Positions 9,367 to 16,831 of a DNA stretch of 55,377 nucleotides are shown here, one piece after another. The stretch comes from Candidatus Caccousia avistercoris (GTDB taxonomy: Bacteria; Bacillota; Clostridia; Oscillospirales; Acutalibacteraceae): contig DVMK01000134.1 of assembly GCA_018715025.1 (NCBI GenBank), forward strand, positions 1 through 55,377, in the 5' to 3' direction. Made by a program: the position numbers and the translations under genes. The notes under the pieces are model-generated. The model made no database searches, was not told where the DNA came from, and saw only the letters and a list, made by a program, of their open reading frames with translations. Within the stretch, counting starts at the first letter, position 1. Every line of letters starts with the position of its first letter.

Positions 9367-9412
9367 CCCCCGGGCCACAGTATGCGAACGAGAGAATAGG
9401 AGGATTTTTCCC

Positions 9413-10150
9413 ATGCCGAGAATCTTTTTGAGCCCTTCCCTTCAGCCCTACAACAAGTATGTGGGGGGCGGGGATGAGCAGCAGTATATGAACCAGGTGG
9501 CGGACGCCATGGAGCCCTGGCTGCGGGCCAACGGCATCCAGTTTTCCCGGAATACCATCGGCACCAGCGTAGGCCAGGCTATCCGGGATTCCAACGCCGG
9601 GTACTACGACCTGCACCTGGCGCTGCATTCCAACGCGGCGCCGGAGCACCTGAGCGGGAAGCTGTACGGAACCGACATGTATTATTACCCCTACAGCGCG
9701 GCGGGCAGGCGCGCCGCGGAGGTTTTGGCGGAAAACTACCGGAAAATCGCCCTTCACCCTGACAGCGTGCGCCCTCTTCCCACCACTACCCTGGTGGAGG
9801 TCACCAAAACGAACGCCCCCGCCGTGCTGGTGGAAACAGAGTACCACGACAACAGCGAGGGCGCCGATTGGATCCGGAGCCATGTGGAGGAGATTGCGGA
9901 AAACCTGGTAGAGGGCCTGACCATCTATTTCGGGATCCCCTTCATCCGCCAGGTGGAAGCCCCCCGCTGCGCTGTGGTCGTCACCAAGGAAAGCCCCCTG
10001 AACCTGCGCAAGCGCCCCAGCCTGGACGCCCCTGTGGTCACGCAGATCCCCAAGGGGGCTGCGGTGACGGTGTACGGGGAATGGCAGGGCTGGTATGTGG
10101 TGGGGTACAACGACATGGTAGGCTATGCCGACGCCTCCTACATCCAGTGA
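9413..10150 (+). CDS. N-acetylmuramoyl-L-alanine amidase with C-terminal SH3 domain
   Basis: The 245-residue protein has an Amidase_3-like catalytic part (about residues 1-180) and a bacterial SH3 wall-binding domain (about 185-245, LNLRKRPSLDAPVV, then GWYVVGYND). Catalytic-region signs are LHLALHSNA (zinc His), and VETEYHDN, where the family has a Glu in the E-x-G/F-N-like segment. There is no signal peptide, so it may leave the cell by another route or act at lysis or sporulation. The start at 9413 is set by AGGAGG nine bases upstream. Expected to cut the glycan-peptide bond of peptidoglycan. Possibly cotranscribed with the deacetylase. Confidence 0.8.
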   Translation: MPRIFLSPSLQPYNKYVGGGDEQQYMNQVADAMEPWLRANGIQFSRNTIGTSVGQAIRDSNAGYYDLHLALHSNAAPEHLSGKLYGTDMYYYPYSAAGRRAAEVLAENYRKIALHPDSVRPLPTTTLVEVTKTNAPAVLVETEYHDNSEGADWIRSHVEEIAENLVEGLTIYFGIPFIRQVEAPRCAVVVTKESPLNLRKRPSLDAPVVTQIPKGAAVTVYGEWQGWYVVGYNDMVGYADASYIQ

Positions 10151-10170
10151 CAGCCCTTTCCCCGCCTGAG

Positions 10171-10202
10171 AAAAACCCGCCTGTTCAAGCAGGCGGGTTT
10201 TT
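10171..10202. terminator. Bidirectional terminator between convergent genes
   Basis: A-run, then a nine-base stem (ACCCGCCTG/CAGGCGGGT), small loop and T-run, so it works on both strands. The last codons of the minus-strand ATPase gene, including its stop at 10185-10187, lie inside the stem. Confidence 0.9.
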
Positions 10203-12584
10203 GGTGCGCGCAGGGGCTGCGCCCTCCCGCAGGCCGCGGCCCCTGACCCGACCCGCCAGGGCGTAGGCGCAGCCGCAGGCGGCGGCGGAAAAGGCGAGCA
10301 GAAGGGGCAGGGCCAGCGCCATGGGCAGGGTGAAAGGCGCGGGAAAGAAAAGGGAGGGGAACAGCGCCGCGGTGAGAAGCGCCAGAGCCCCCAGGCAAAG
10401 GCACAGGGCCGCCCGCAGGGAGGAAAGGGGGCGGCCTAAATGGAACAGAACCAGAAGGCCGGAAACGATCTGCAGCATCATGGCCAGTTCTTCCCCCTGC
10501 CCATGGGACAGGCCCAGAAAACGGGAGACGGAAAGAAGCGCCAGCTGGCCCGCCGCCATGGAAATTCCCCCCGGCAGGGCTTCCCACAAAACGCCGGGCA
10601 GGAAATCCTCCGGCGGGGAATCCGGGCAGGGGGCCAGGGCCAGCGCCAGTGCGGGAATCCACACGGTGAACAGGCCTGCCAGGGCAAGCTGGGCAGGGGA
10701 GGGGACGGCCGCCTGGGGAAGGGCCAGGGCGCAGAGGGCGGCCACGGCGGAAAACAGGCCGTTTGCCAAAAACAGGGCGGCGGGCCGCCGTACCTGCCAG
10801 TAGGCCCGCCGCCCGGCCTCTGCGGCGCGAAGCAGGCCGCCCAGGCCGGGCCCCCGCAGAAGAAGCCCGGCCTTGTCCCGCGCCGCGCCGCTCCCGCAGG
10901 CCATGGCGGCGGCGCAGCCGCCTTCCGCCAGCGCCGGAGCGTCGTTGTCCCCGTCCCCCACAACGGCCGTCCGCAGGCCCTTCTTCCTCCAGGCCCTCAC
11001 CAGTGCCTGCTTCTGCCAGGGGGCGGCAGAGCCGAAAACCGTATACCGGCCCGCCGCCTCCTCTACGGCCTCCTCTGTGGCCAGGGCGGAAAGATCCGCG
11101 CTGTTTTCCGCCCCAGGCAGCCCCGCCCTTTTGGCGGCCAGAACTGCCGCCGCCGCGCGGTCCCCTGAGACAATTTTTACCGCCGTGCCGCGGGCGGCAA
11201 AGCAGGAAAGCGTTTCCGCAGCGCCCTCCCGCAGCTTTTCCCGCAGGAGGACAAGGGCCAGCGGCAGCAGCCCGGCGGGCAGATCTCTTCCGGAAAGCGG
11301 CTGGGGGGAACGGGCCAGCAGGAACACCTGGAAGCCCTGCGCCTCGTACCGGGCCGCCTTTTCCTCCAGCCGGCTCCGACGGCCGGAGAGGATCCGCCCT
11401 GCCTCCCCCAGAATATAGCTGCCCCGCCCGGGAAAGAAAGCGCCGCACCAGCCCCGAACGGCAGAGAAGGCGGCGCTCTGCTCTGCCGCCCACCCAGGCG
11501 CAGGCGGCCCGCCCGCCTGCAGGGCCGCTGCGGCGTCGCGGCGGCAGAGGGGGGTCAGGGCGGCCGCCGCGCAGGAAAGCTCCTTCTGCGGAGCAGGGGC
11601 CAGCGGCACGAAGCCCTCCAGCTCCAGCTCCCCCTGGGTGAGAACGCCCGTTTTGTCCAGGCAAAGCACCTGGGCCCCGGCCAGGGCCTGCGCCTGGCCG
11701 GGCTCCTGCGCCAGCACGCCCCCGGCGGCCAGCCGGAAGGCGAGCAGCGTCTCAGCCAGGCACGCAAGCAGCGCCAGCCCCTGGGGCAGGGCTCCGGCAA
11801 GGGCCCAGGCAGCCGCGGCCGCCTGGGCCGGGAAGCTGTCGGGGAAAAGCATCCGCTGGCAAAGGGAAAAGACGCCGGCCAGCAGAAAAAAGGCCGCCGC
11901 TGCCGTCCCAATGTGCCGGAGCCCTTCCGCTGCCGGGGAGGCTTCCGCCCCGCCCTTTTCTTTCTCCCCGGCGGGCGGATCCCCGCCCTCCCCCGTCCGA
12001 TCCGTCTGGGCGCGCACCCGCCCGCTGACCAGCAGGCTGCCCGCTGCCAGCCTGTCCCCTTTCCTTTTCCGAACGGGGACGCTCTCCCCGGTGAGGGAGG
12101 ACTCGTCCGCCTGGCACAGGCCGGTGCGGATCACACAGCCCGCCCGCACACGGCTGCCGCTTTCCAGCAGAACAATGTCGTCCAGCACCAGCCCGGCGGC
12201 GGGAAGAAAAGAGGCGCATCCCTCCCGCACCACCTGCACGGGCGCGTCCTCCTGCCGGATGCGCCGCCCCGCAAGCCTCACCGCCAGGGCGGAAGCCCGG
12301 CTGAGGAGAAAGCAGGCCAGCGGCGCCGCCAGGGGCAGCGCCGCCGCCCAGGAAGCGCCCGAAGCCAGAAGAAACGCCGCGGAAGCAAGGGAGAGAAGCC
12401 AGAGCTGCGGGAGGAAGGGGGCGGCGCGCTTCCGCTTCCCGGTTCCCAGGCTGCCGTTTTCCCCCAGGTAAAGCCCCTGCTCCAGCCGGGCGCGCACCTG
12501 TTCCTCTGTGAGCCCCCGCAGGCAGTCCGGCAGGAAGCGGACGGCGTCCATCTGCCTGGTGTCTCCGCTTTCTCCTTTTTTCAT
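10185..12584 (-). CDS. P-type ATPase of unknown specificity with non-canonical core motifs
   Basis: About 799 residues; membrane ion or substrate pump of the P-type ATPase superfamily. Visible parts in order: N-terminal paired hydrophobic segments, actuator loop SSLTGESVP, transmembrane segment 4 as ALPQGLALL, phosphorylation motif LDKTGVLTQG, SGD near the P-domain, HAD motif GDGDNDAPAL, then several C-terminal hydrophobic helices. The usual DKTGT is DKTGV and the usual ion-site PEGL is PQGL. Both were checked against the DNA. No N-terminal metal-binding CXXC is seen. Overall it resembles the divergent Exp7/PacL-like group. The start at 12584 follows GGGGG by eight bases. It is GC- and Ala-rich like its neighbours. 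It may have unusual specificity or reduced activity. Confidence 0.78.
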   Translation of the reverse strand: MKKGESGDTRQMDAVRFLPDCLRGLTEEQVRARLEQGLYLGENGSLGTGKRKRAAPFLPQLWLLSLASAAFLLASGASWAAALPLAAPLACFLLSRASALAVRLAGRRIRQEDAPVQVVREGCASFLPAAGLVLDDIVLLESGSRVRAGCVIRTGLCQADESSLTGESVPVRKRKGDRLAAGSLLVSGRVRAQTDRTGEGGDPPAGEKEKGGAEASPAAEGLRHIGTAAAAFFLLAGVFSLCQRMLFPDSFPAQAAAAAWALAGALPQGLALLACLAETLLAFRLAAGGVLAQEPGQAQALAGAQVLCLDKTGVLTQGELELEGFVPLAPAPQKELSCAAAALTPLCRRDAAAALQAGGPPAPGWAAEQSAAFSAVRGWCGAFFPGRGSYILGEAGRILSGRRSRLEEKAARYEAQGFQVFLLARSPQPLSGRDLPAGLLPLALVLLREKLREGAAETLSCFAARGTAVKIVSGDRAAAAVLAAKRAGLPGAENSADLSALATEEAVEEAAGRYTVFGSAAPWQKQALVRAWRKKGLRTAVVGDGDNDAPALAEGGCAAAMACGSGAARDKAGLLLRGPGLGGLLRAAEAGRRAYWQVRRPAALFLANGLFSAVAALCALALPQAAVPSPAQLALAGLFTVWIPALALALAPCPDSPPEDFLPGVLWEALPGGISMAAGQLALLSVSRFLGLSHGQGEELAMMLQIVSGLLVLFHLGRPLSSLRAALCLCLGALALLTAALFPSLFFPAPFTLPMALALPLLLAFSAAACGCAYALAGRVRGRGLREGAAPARTKNPPA

Positions 12585-12879
12585 CCTGTTTCCCCCTTTT
12601 CCTCCGGATACCGCTGCTTGGAACAGAAATTTTTTAACATCTTTGAAACGGTTCCCACACAATTTTATTATATGATACAGTCTATGGATTCAGTCTTGTC
12701 CATTTTTTATAAATTCATTCCTGTTTTTTCCTGCAAAAAGTTTAAGCGAATACGATGTTTCACTGGAAATTTGTGGAAACGCTTGGATGATCTTCATAAA
12801 AATGAGGGAAAGGAGGAGGATAAATTCCTGTTTTTTCAATCTTGTGCCGCGCTATGGTTCTCCAGTATAATGAATACCT
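12585..12879. other. AT-rich divergent intergenic region
   Basis: Separates the P-type ATPase (minus) from the O-antigen-ligase-like gene (plus). It carries a good plus-strand promoter at 12643-12671, then a leader of about 200 bases with a strong Shine-Dalgarno-like AGGAGGAGG at 12811-12819. This is not followed by a standard start; a CTG eight bases later (12828) would open a 21-codon ORF ending at 12893, overlapping the next gene's GTG. A TATAAT at 12866-12871 lies immediately before that GTG. A minus-strand TATAAT overlaps the plus -10 region and could serve the ATPase gene, without a clear -35. Confidence 0.5.
12643..12671 (+). promoter_or_regulatory. Promoter upstream of the O-antigen-ligase-like gene
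   Basis: TTGAAA (12643-12648), 17-base spacer, TATTAT (12666-12671). Transcription from here would give a leader of about 200 bases before the GTG at 12880. Confidence 0.6.
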
Positions 12880-14148
12880 GTGTCAAATCTTGATCCAAAC
12901 CAGAAACGCAAGCGGCAGCTTTCTCTGAAAGGAGTGGTTGTTACGGCGGAAGGATTACGGAAGCTTCGCGCCCAGTACCTGGGTACGAGGGAAAAGGCGG
13001 ACGCCCTGGCGGTGCTTTGCCTGACGGTTTCCATTTTTTTGCCGTTCTATGTGACAACGGCAGTGTGCAGCGTGCTGGCCGTTGTGACCATGATCGATTA
13101 TGAGCGGAGGCAAAAGGCCTTTGCTTCCCTGTATACGCGGGTTCTGCTCGGTTTTTTGCTGGTGCCCTTCTTTGTGGCAGCTATGTATAACAACCTGTGG
13201 GGCCTGCTGGTCTCTTTGATTTTGTACGCGGTGGTAATTTGCGGATTTTATGTGCGCAGCGTAATGACAAGGGCGCTGTTTGCCAAAGCGCTGGACGCCG
13301 CCTGCCTGTGCAGCGTGGGCTGCGCGGCGGCTGCCCTGGCGCAGAAGCTTTGGATGCTGCCCAGCGCGCCGGAATACCGCCCTGTCTCCACCTTTTCCAA
13401 CGCCAACTACTATGGGGCGGTGGTGGAACTGATGCTGCTGGTCTGCCTGTACCGGTGCTTTACCAACCGGCCCGCCCGCAAGTGGTACCTGGCGGCCGCG
13501 GGGGCGAACCTTTTGGGTCTGTACCTGACGGCCAGCCTTTCCTCGGCGGCCGCCGCCTGCTTTGGCGTGCTGGTGTTCCTGGCCCTGCAGCACCGCCGCC
13601 GGCTGGCGCTGTTTGTGGTGCTTGCGGCAGGGGCCTGCGCCCTGCTGGCGCTCTGTTTCCCGGTGCTGTTCCCGCGGGTAGAGTCCATTGACGTGGCCTG
13701 GGGCCAGAGGTTTTCCATATGGAAAACCTCCCTGCTGGGAATCCTGGAGCATCCCCTTCTGGGGCAGGGAGCGGCGGCCTACCGGATTGTAGGCCCCAAA
13801 TATGGGGGTTACATTACCTTCCACAGCCACAATCTTCTTCTGGACGGCCTCCTGAATTTTGGCCTCATCGGTATGGGCGTGTTCGCTTTTTACGGCTTCA
13901 CCCAGGCCAGGCTGCTGCGCCTGCGCTTTCAGAACAACATCGGCCGCAGCGTGAATGTGCTGGCCTTTTCAGCCACCGCCGCCGTGCTGGCCCATGGGGT
14001 TACGGATGTGACCATCTTCTGGGTGCAGACGGCCATGCTGTACCTGCTTCTCATTTCGTCCCTCAGCATGGGGGCCTCCTTCCTGGAACGGGAGCTGGAG
14101 CCCCAGCGCCCCGCCTTTGTGCCCGGCAGCCTTACCTCTGCCTACTAG
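12880..14148 (+). CDS. O-antigen ligase / polysaccharide polymerase-like membrane protein
   Basis: The 422-residue protein has about ten hydrophobic segments. The Wzy/WaaL-like signature is in the C-terminal third: a large extracytoplasmic loop with GQGAAAYR and then FHSHNLLLDGLLNFGLIG, where H-x-H-N is the conserved ligase motif. Probably ligates or polymerises a surface glycan at the membrane. The start is GTG at 12880, with no ribosome site; GTG at 12934 abuts AAAGGAG and looks too close. The hydrophobic core begins around residue 40, so either start is possible. It stands alone, followed by a terminator. Partner glycan genes are not nearby. Confidence 0.75.
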   Translation: MSNLDPNQKRKRQLSLKGVVVTAEGLRKLRAQYLGTREKADALAVLCLTVSIFLPFYVTTAVCSVLAVVTMIDYERRQKAFASLYTRVLLGFLLVPFFVAAMYNNLWGLLVSLILYAVVICGFYVRSVMTRALFAKALDAACLCSVGCAAAALAQKLWMLPSAPEYRPVSTFSNANYYGAVVELMLLVCLYRCFTNRPARKWYLAAAGANLLGLYLTASLSSAAAACFGVLVFLALQHRRRLALFVVLAAGACALLALCFPVLFPRVESIDVAWGQRFSIWKTSLLGILEHPLLGQGAAAYRIVGPKYGGYITFHSHNLLLDGLLNFGLIGMGVFAFYGFTQARLLRLRFQNNIGRSVNVLAFSATAAVLAHGVTDVTIFWVQTAMLYLLLISSLSMGASFLERELEPQRPAFVPGSLTSAY

Positions 14149-14178
14149 CCTGCGCCTGCACCGGCGCGGGCCTGCCCT

Positions 14179-14215
14179 GCCGCCGGACGGCTTTCCGCCT
14201 CCGGCGGCTTTTTCT
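14179..14215 (+). terminator. Terminator of the O-antigen-ligase-like gene
   Basis: Nine-base stem GCCGCCGGA/TCCGGCGGC followed by TTTTTCT, 30 bases after the stop codon. Confidence 0.85.
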
Positions 14216-14233
14216 GCCGGTTTACATTTGGTA

Positions 14234-14262
14234 TGGAAAAACGGCGCGGACTGCTGTATAAT
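14234..14262 (+). promoter_or_regulatory. Promoter of the isochorismatase-family gene
   Basis: TGGAAA (14234-14239), 17-base spacer, TATAAT (14257-14262). It places the transcript start near 14269, which rules out the ATG at 14233 as a translation start. Confidence 0.7.
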
Positions 14263-14286
14263 ATAGAAAAAGGAGTGTGCTGCGCG

Positions 14287-14829
14287 GTGAAAAAACTCTT
14301 GATTGTGGTAGACTATCAAAACGATTTTGTCAGCGGCGCGCTGGGGTTCCCCCAGGCGGCGGCTCTGGAAGAGAATATTTGCGCCAAAATCACGGCGTAC
14401 CGCCGTGCCGGCGACCAGGTGGTGTACACCATGGACACCCACGGCCCCAATTACCCGGAAACCCAGGAGGGAAAGAAGCTGCCGGTTCCCCACTGCCTGG
14501 AGGGGACGGAGGGCTGGCAGCTGTACGGGCGGGTGCGACCCCTTCTGGAGGGCTGCCCTATGTTCCGCAAGCCTGTGTTCGGCAGCGGGGAACTGTTTGC
14601 CTACCTGCAGGAGCATCCCTTTTCCTCCATTGAGCTGGCGGGCGTAGTGAGCAATATCTGCGTCATCTCCAACGCGGTGCTGGCCCGCACCGCCCAGCCC
14701 GAGGCGGAAATCCTGGTGGACGCCGCCTGCACCGCCTCCCACGATCCGGCCCTGCACGAGAAAGCCCTGGACGTTATGGCCGGCCTGCAGGTTTCCATCC
14801 TTCACCGGGACGCGCCTGCCGGCGCGTAG
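14287..14829 (+). CDS. Isochorismatase-family (nicotinamidase-like) cysteine hydrolase
   Basis: The 180-residue cytosolic hydrolase has the catalytic triad layout of the family: Asp in VVDYQNDFV (residue 9), Lys in MFRKPVFGSG (about residue 100), Cys in VVSNICVISNAV (about residue 122, the usual G-V-x-T/S-x-x-C-V). DTHG near residue 50 fits a metal-site region. Nicotinamidase is plausible but family members also act on other amides or isochorismate. GTG at 14287 is used because the promoter lies upstream and AAAAAGGAG falls 11 bases before it. Single-gene unit. Confidence 0.85.
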   Translation: MKKLLIVVDYQNDFVSGALGFPQAAALEENICAKITAYRRAGDQVVYTMDTHGPNYPETQEGKKLPVPHCLEGTEGWQLYGRVRPLLEGCPMFRKPVFGSGELFAYLQEHPFSSIELAGVVSNICVISNAVLARTAQPEAEILVDAACTASHDPALHEKALDVMAGLQVSILHRDAPAGA

Positions 14830-14869
14830 CCCCAGCAGAAAATTTTCAGAAGCAGCGCGAAAATTGTTG

Positions 14870-14898
14870 TTGCATTTCTGCACACAGCGTGCTATAAT
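14870..14898 (+). promoter_or_regulatory. Promoter of tRNA-Ala
   Basis: TTGCAT (14870-14875), 17-base spacer, TATAAT (14893-14898), 30 bases before the mature tRNA. Confidence 0.85.
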
Positions 14899-14928
14899 AA
14901 ATGGCGTCGCTGAGAAGCGGCGTTATCC

Positions 14929-15004
14929 GGGCCTGTAGCTCAGCTGGGAGAGCGTTCGGTTCGCATCCGAGAGGTCAAGGGTTCGAATCCCTCCAGGTCC
15001 ACCA
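14929..15004 (+). tRNA. tRNA-Ala (anticodon CGC)
   Basis: A 76-base cloverleaf with encoded CCA. Acceptor stem GGGCCTG/CAGGTCC includes the G3:U70 pair that identifies alanine tRNAs. The D arm is GCTC/GAGC, the anticodon stem TTCGG/CCGAG has loop TTCGCAT (anticodon CGC, codon GCG), and the T loop is TTCGAAT. It has its own promoter and terminator. Confidence 0.96.
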
Positions 15005-15009
15005 CCAGG

Positions 15010-15055
15010 CTGAGCCTGGACGCAGTTCGCGTTCCGGGCTCAGTTTTTTATTTTG
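15010..15055 (+). terminator. Terminator of tRNA-Ala
   Basis: Long stem beginning CTGAGCC and ending GGGCTCAG with a short loop, followed by TTTTTTATTTT. Confidence 0.92.
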
Positions 15056-15111
15056 TCATGCTGCCTATGCTTATAGCGGGTATCATTTTATTAGTGCTTC
15101 TCAATAGAGAA

Positions 15112-15161
15112 AAAGCACAGCACAGTAGAGCCGGTGCTCTTGTGCTGCGCTTTCTTTTTTT
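15112..15161. terminator. Second hairpin terminator, bidirectional
   Basis: Stem of about 14 pairs (AAAGC and CAGCACA pairing with TGTGCTG and GCTTT) followed by CTTTTTTT on the plus strand and GCTTTTTC on the minus strand. On the minus strand it would end the transcript of the interrupted immunity-like gene. Confidence 0.75.
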
Positions 15162-15205
15162 GACTACAGAAATACCACAGACAGGTTTTGTCTTTGGCTG
15201 CTGGA

Positions 15206-15238
15206 AGAGCGCCCTTTTTCGGAAGGGGCGCTTTTTTG
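15206..15238 (+). terminator. Third hairpin terminator after the tRNA
   Basis: Stem AGCGCC/GGCGCT with flanking pairs, followed by TTTTTT on the plus strand only. No gene is seen between the three hairpins. The rest of 15056-15297 holds no ORF I can support. Confidence 0.65.
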
Positions 15239-15297
15239 TTTGCCGTCCTGCAATCGGAGGAGGATTGGATCGCCAGGCTGCCGAAATAAATGGGAAG

Positions 15298-15663
15298 CTA
15301 CAACTCTTGCCACTGAATGCAGGACGGCTTTTCAAGCATGGCGCAAAATTCCCTCATGCAAGAGAACGCGCTGCTTAAACGAATGACTGCGCTAACGTCA
15401 GGCTCCCATTCTTCCCCGGCAGCCATAAAAGACGCTTCCTCTTGGGTTTCATCATTATAGGACAACCACATATCGCCTGTGTCATTTTCAAATTAGGTAA
15501 TCGCCGCATATTCCCCAATGATGCAGACCGCCATATAGGGATTTGACTGTTCCCCTCTAATCCATATTTCACTATTTTCCTGTACCGCTGTCTGCACAAA
15601 GCTTAGTACATCATCTGCTGTCTGAAAAGAAAAATCGCCTTTATCTATGCTGACAAGGAACAT
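15298..15663 (-). pseudogene. Imm1-like immunity protein gene interrupted by an in-frame TAA
   Basis: One reading frame of 122 codons runs from ATG 15663 (AAGGAGG eight bases upstream) to TAG at 15298-15300, with a single TAA at codon 57 (15493-15495). Before it the protein reads MFLVSIDKGDF... to ...IGEYAAIT; after it FENDTGDMWLSYND, then GEEWEP and finally KPSCIQWQEL. The WLSY and terminal P-x-C-x-x-W pattern reminds me of Imm1-type immunity proteins of polymorphic toxins, and a Tyr codon at the stop would restore the fold. GC is about 46 percent by my count, far below the neighbours, which suggests transfer. No toxin gene is nearby. A 56-residue peptide could still be made. Confidence 0.65.
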
Positions 15664-15760
15664 AATCGTTTCCTCCTTGAATTCCGATTTGTCGATTTCA
15701 TTAATACCCTTAGTGAACAAGGGCCGGGGGCAACGGTAATTGCTGCACAGCAGCGTACTC

Positions 15761-16828
15761 CTATACGGTTTCGTCATTCCCCTGCGTTTCTCCCTGCGCG
15801 CCGCCCGTTTCTTCCGGGAGGCTTCCGCCCATGGCCTGCAGCGTCTCCTGAAGCCATTGCCGGTACTGCAGGGCCACAGGCTCTGGGGCGAGAAGCCGGG
15901 CGTCCTTCCCGAACCCGGCCAGCCAACCGAAAAACTGGGGGCTCACCGCCACCTGGGCGGAAAAGGAAAAGCGCCCGCCCTCTTCCCGGCGGATGTTGAT
16001 GTCTTTGCCGAAGCGGTCTGACACCGGGCCAATCAGGGAATCGGCAAAGCAAAGCTCTACCCGCTGGGGCTTGCCGCCGAACATGCCGAACACCGCCTTG
16101 CTGTACTGGGCCATGTCGAAATTCCGGAAGCTTTCCTGCCCTTCGCGCTTTTCCTCCAGCACCCGCAGGCCCTCCATCTTGTCTACCCGGTAATGCTTCC
16201 CCTGGCGGGAAGCGCCGTCGTAGCCGATGAGGTAATAATTTTCGTTGTCCCAGGTCAGCGCCCAGGGGCTCACCCGGTATTCCTGCCCGCCGTGCCGGAA
16301 GCGCTTTTCCCGGCAGGAATCCCCCTGGAAGCTCACCACCCACTCAAAATACCGGAAGGCCACCTTCTTTTCCTGCGAGATGGCCGCGTGGATGGTGTCA
16401 ATATTATAATAGATACTCTCGTTCATGGTTTTTACCCGGTTGGCCACATGAACCTGCCTTTGCAGGGATTTGGCCTGCCACTGGCTGGCCAGGCCCTCCA
16501 TTTTGTGGATCAGCGCCCGGGACTTCCCCTCTGTCAGAAAGCGGGAGGACTGCACCGCGTCCACCAGAAGCTTCAGCTCTGCCAGCTCGAACTCGCGGCT
16601 TCCCAAAAAGTAGCCCCGCACCGGCACACCGGCCTTCACCACGTCCACCCCGAACTCCCGCAGGGTATCCAGGTCGTCGTAGATGCTTTTCCGCTCTGCG
16701 GTGATGCCGAACCGTTCCAGCTCGGCCAGCAAATCCTCCATGGAAACGGGATGCTCCTCGTCGCTCTGCCTGCGCAGGTACTCCAGCAGCACCAGAAGCT
16801 TCCGCTTTTGGTTTTTCCCCCGCGCCAT
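15761..16828 (-). CDS. WYL-domain transcriptional regulator
   Basis: 355-residue DNA-binding regulator: N-terminal winged HTH (about residues 8-60, KLLVLLEYLRR to YDDLDTLREFG), middle helical part, WYL domain (about 150-230, where YYLIGYD occupies the position of the WYL motif) and a C-terminal extension. WYL proteins sense ligands, often nucleotides or nucleic acids. Start 16828 lies three bases after the alcohol dehydrogenase stop with GGAGGAGAGG in that gene's end, so the two are cotranscribed and it may regulate that operon. The last codons read NDETV. Confidence 0.85.
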   Translation of the reverse strand: MARGKNQKRKLLVLLEYLRRQSDEEHPVSMEDLLAELERFGITAERKSIYDDLDTLREFGVDVVKAGVPVRGYFLGSREFELAELKLLVDAVQSSRFLTEGKSRALIHKMEGLASQWQAKSLQRQVHVANRVKTMNESIYYNIDTIHAAISQEKKVAFRYFEWVVSFQGDSCREKRFRHGGQEYRVSPWALTWDNENYYLIGYDGASRQGKHYRVDKMEGLRVLEEKREGQESFRNFDMAQYSKAVFGMFGGKPQRVELCFADSLIGPVSDRFGKDINIRREEGGRFSFSAQVAVSPQFFGWLAGFGKDARLLAPEPVALQYRQWLQETLQAMGGSLPEETGGAQGETQGNDETV

Positions 16829-16831
16829 GGG

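Noticed and set aside
14929..15004. tRNA-Ala as an integration site for a mobile element
   Set aside because: I looked for a repeated tRNA 3' end downstream and for an integrase and saw neither; only the AT-richer gene supports transfer.
15058..15378. Plus-strand frame starting with a hydrophobic segment after the tRNA terminator
   Set aside because: No ribosome site; it runs through two terminator hairpins and antisense to the immunity-like gene. Treated as chance.
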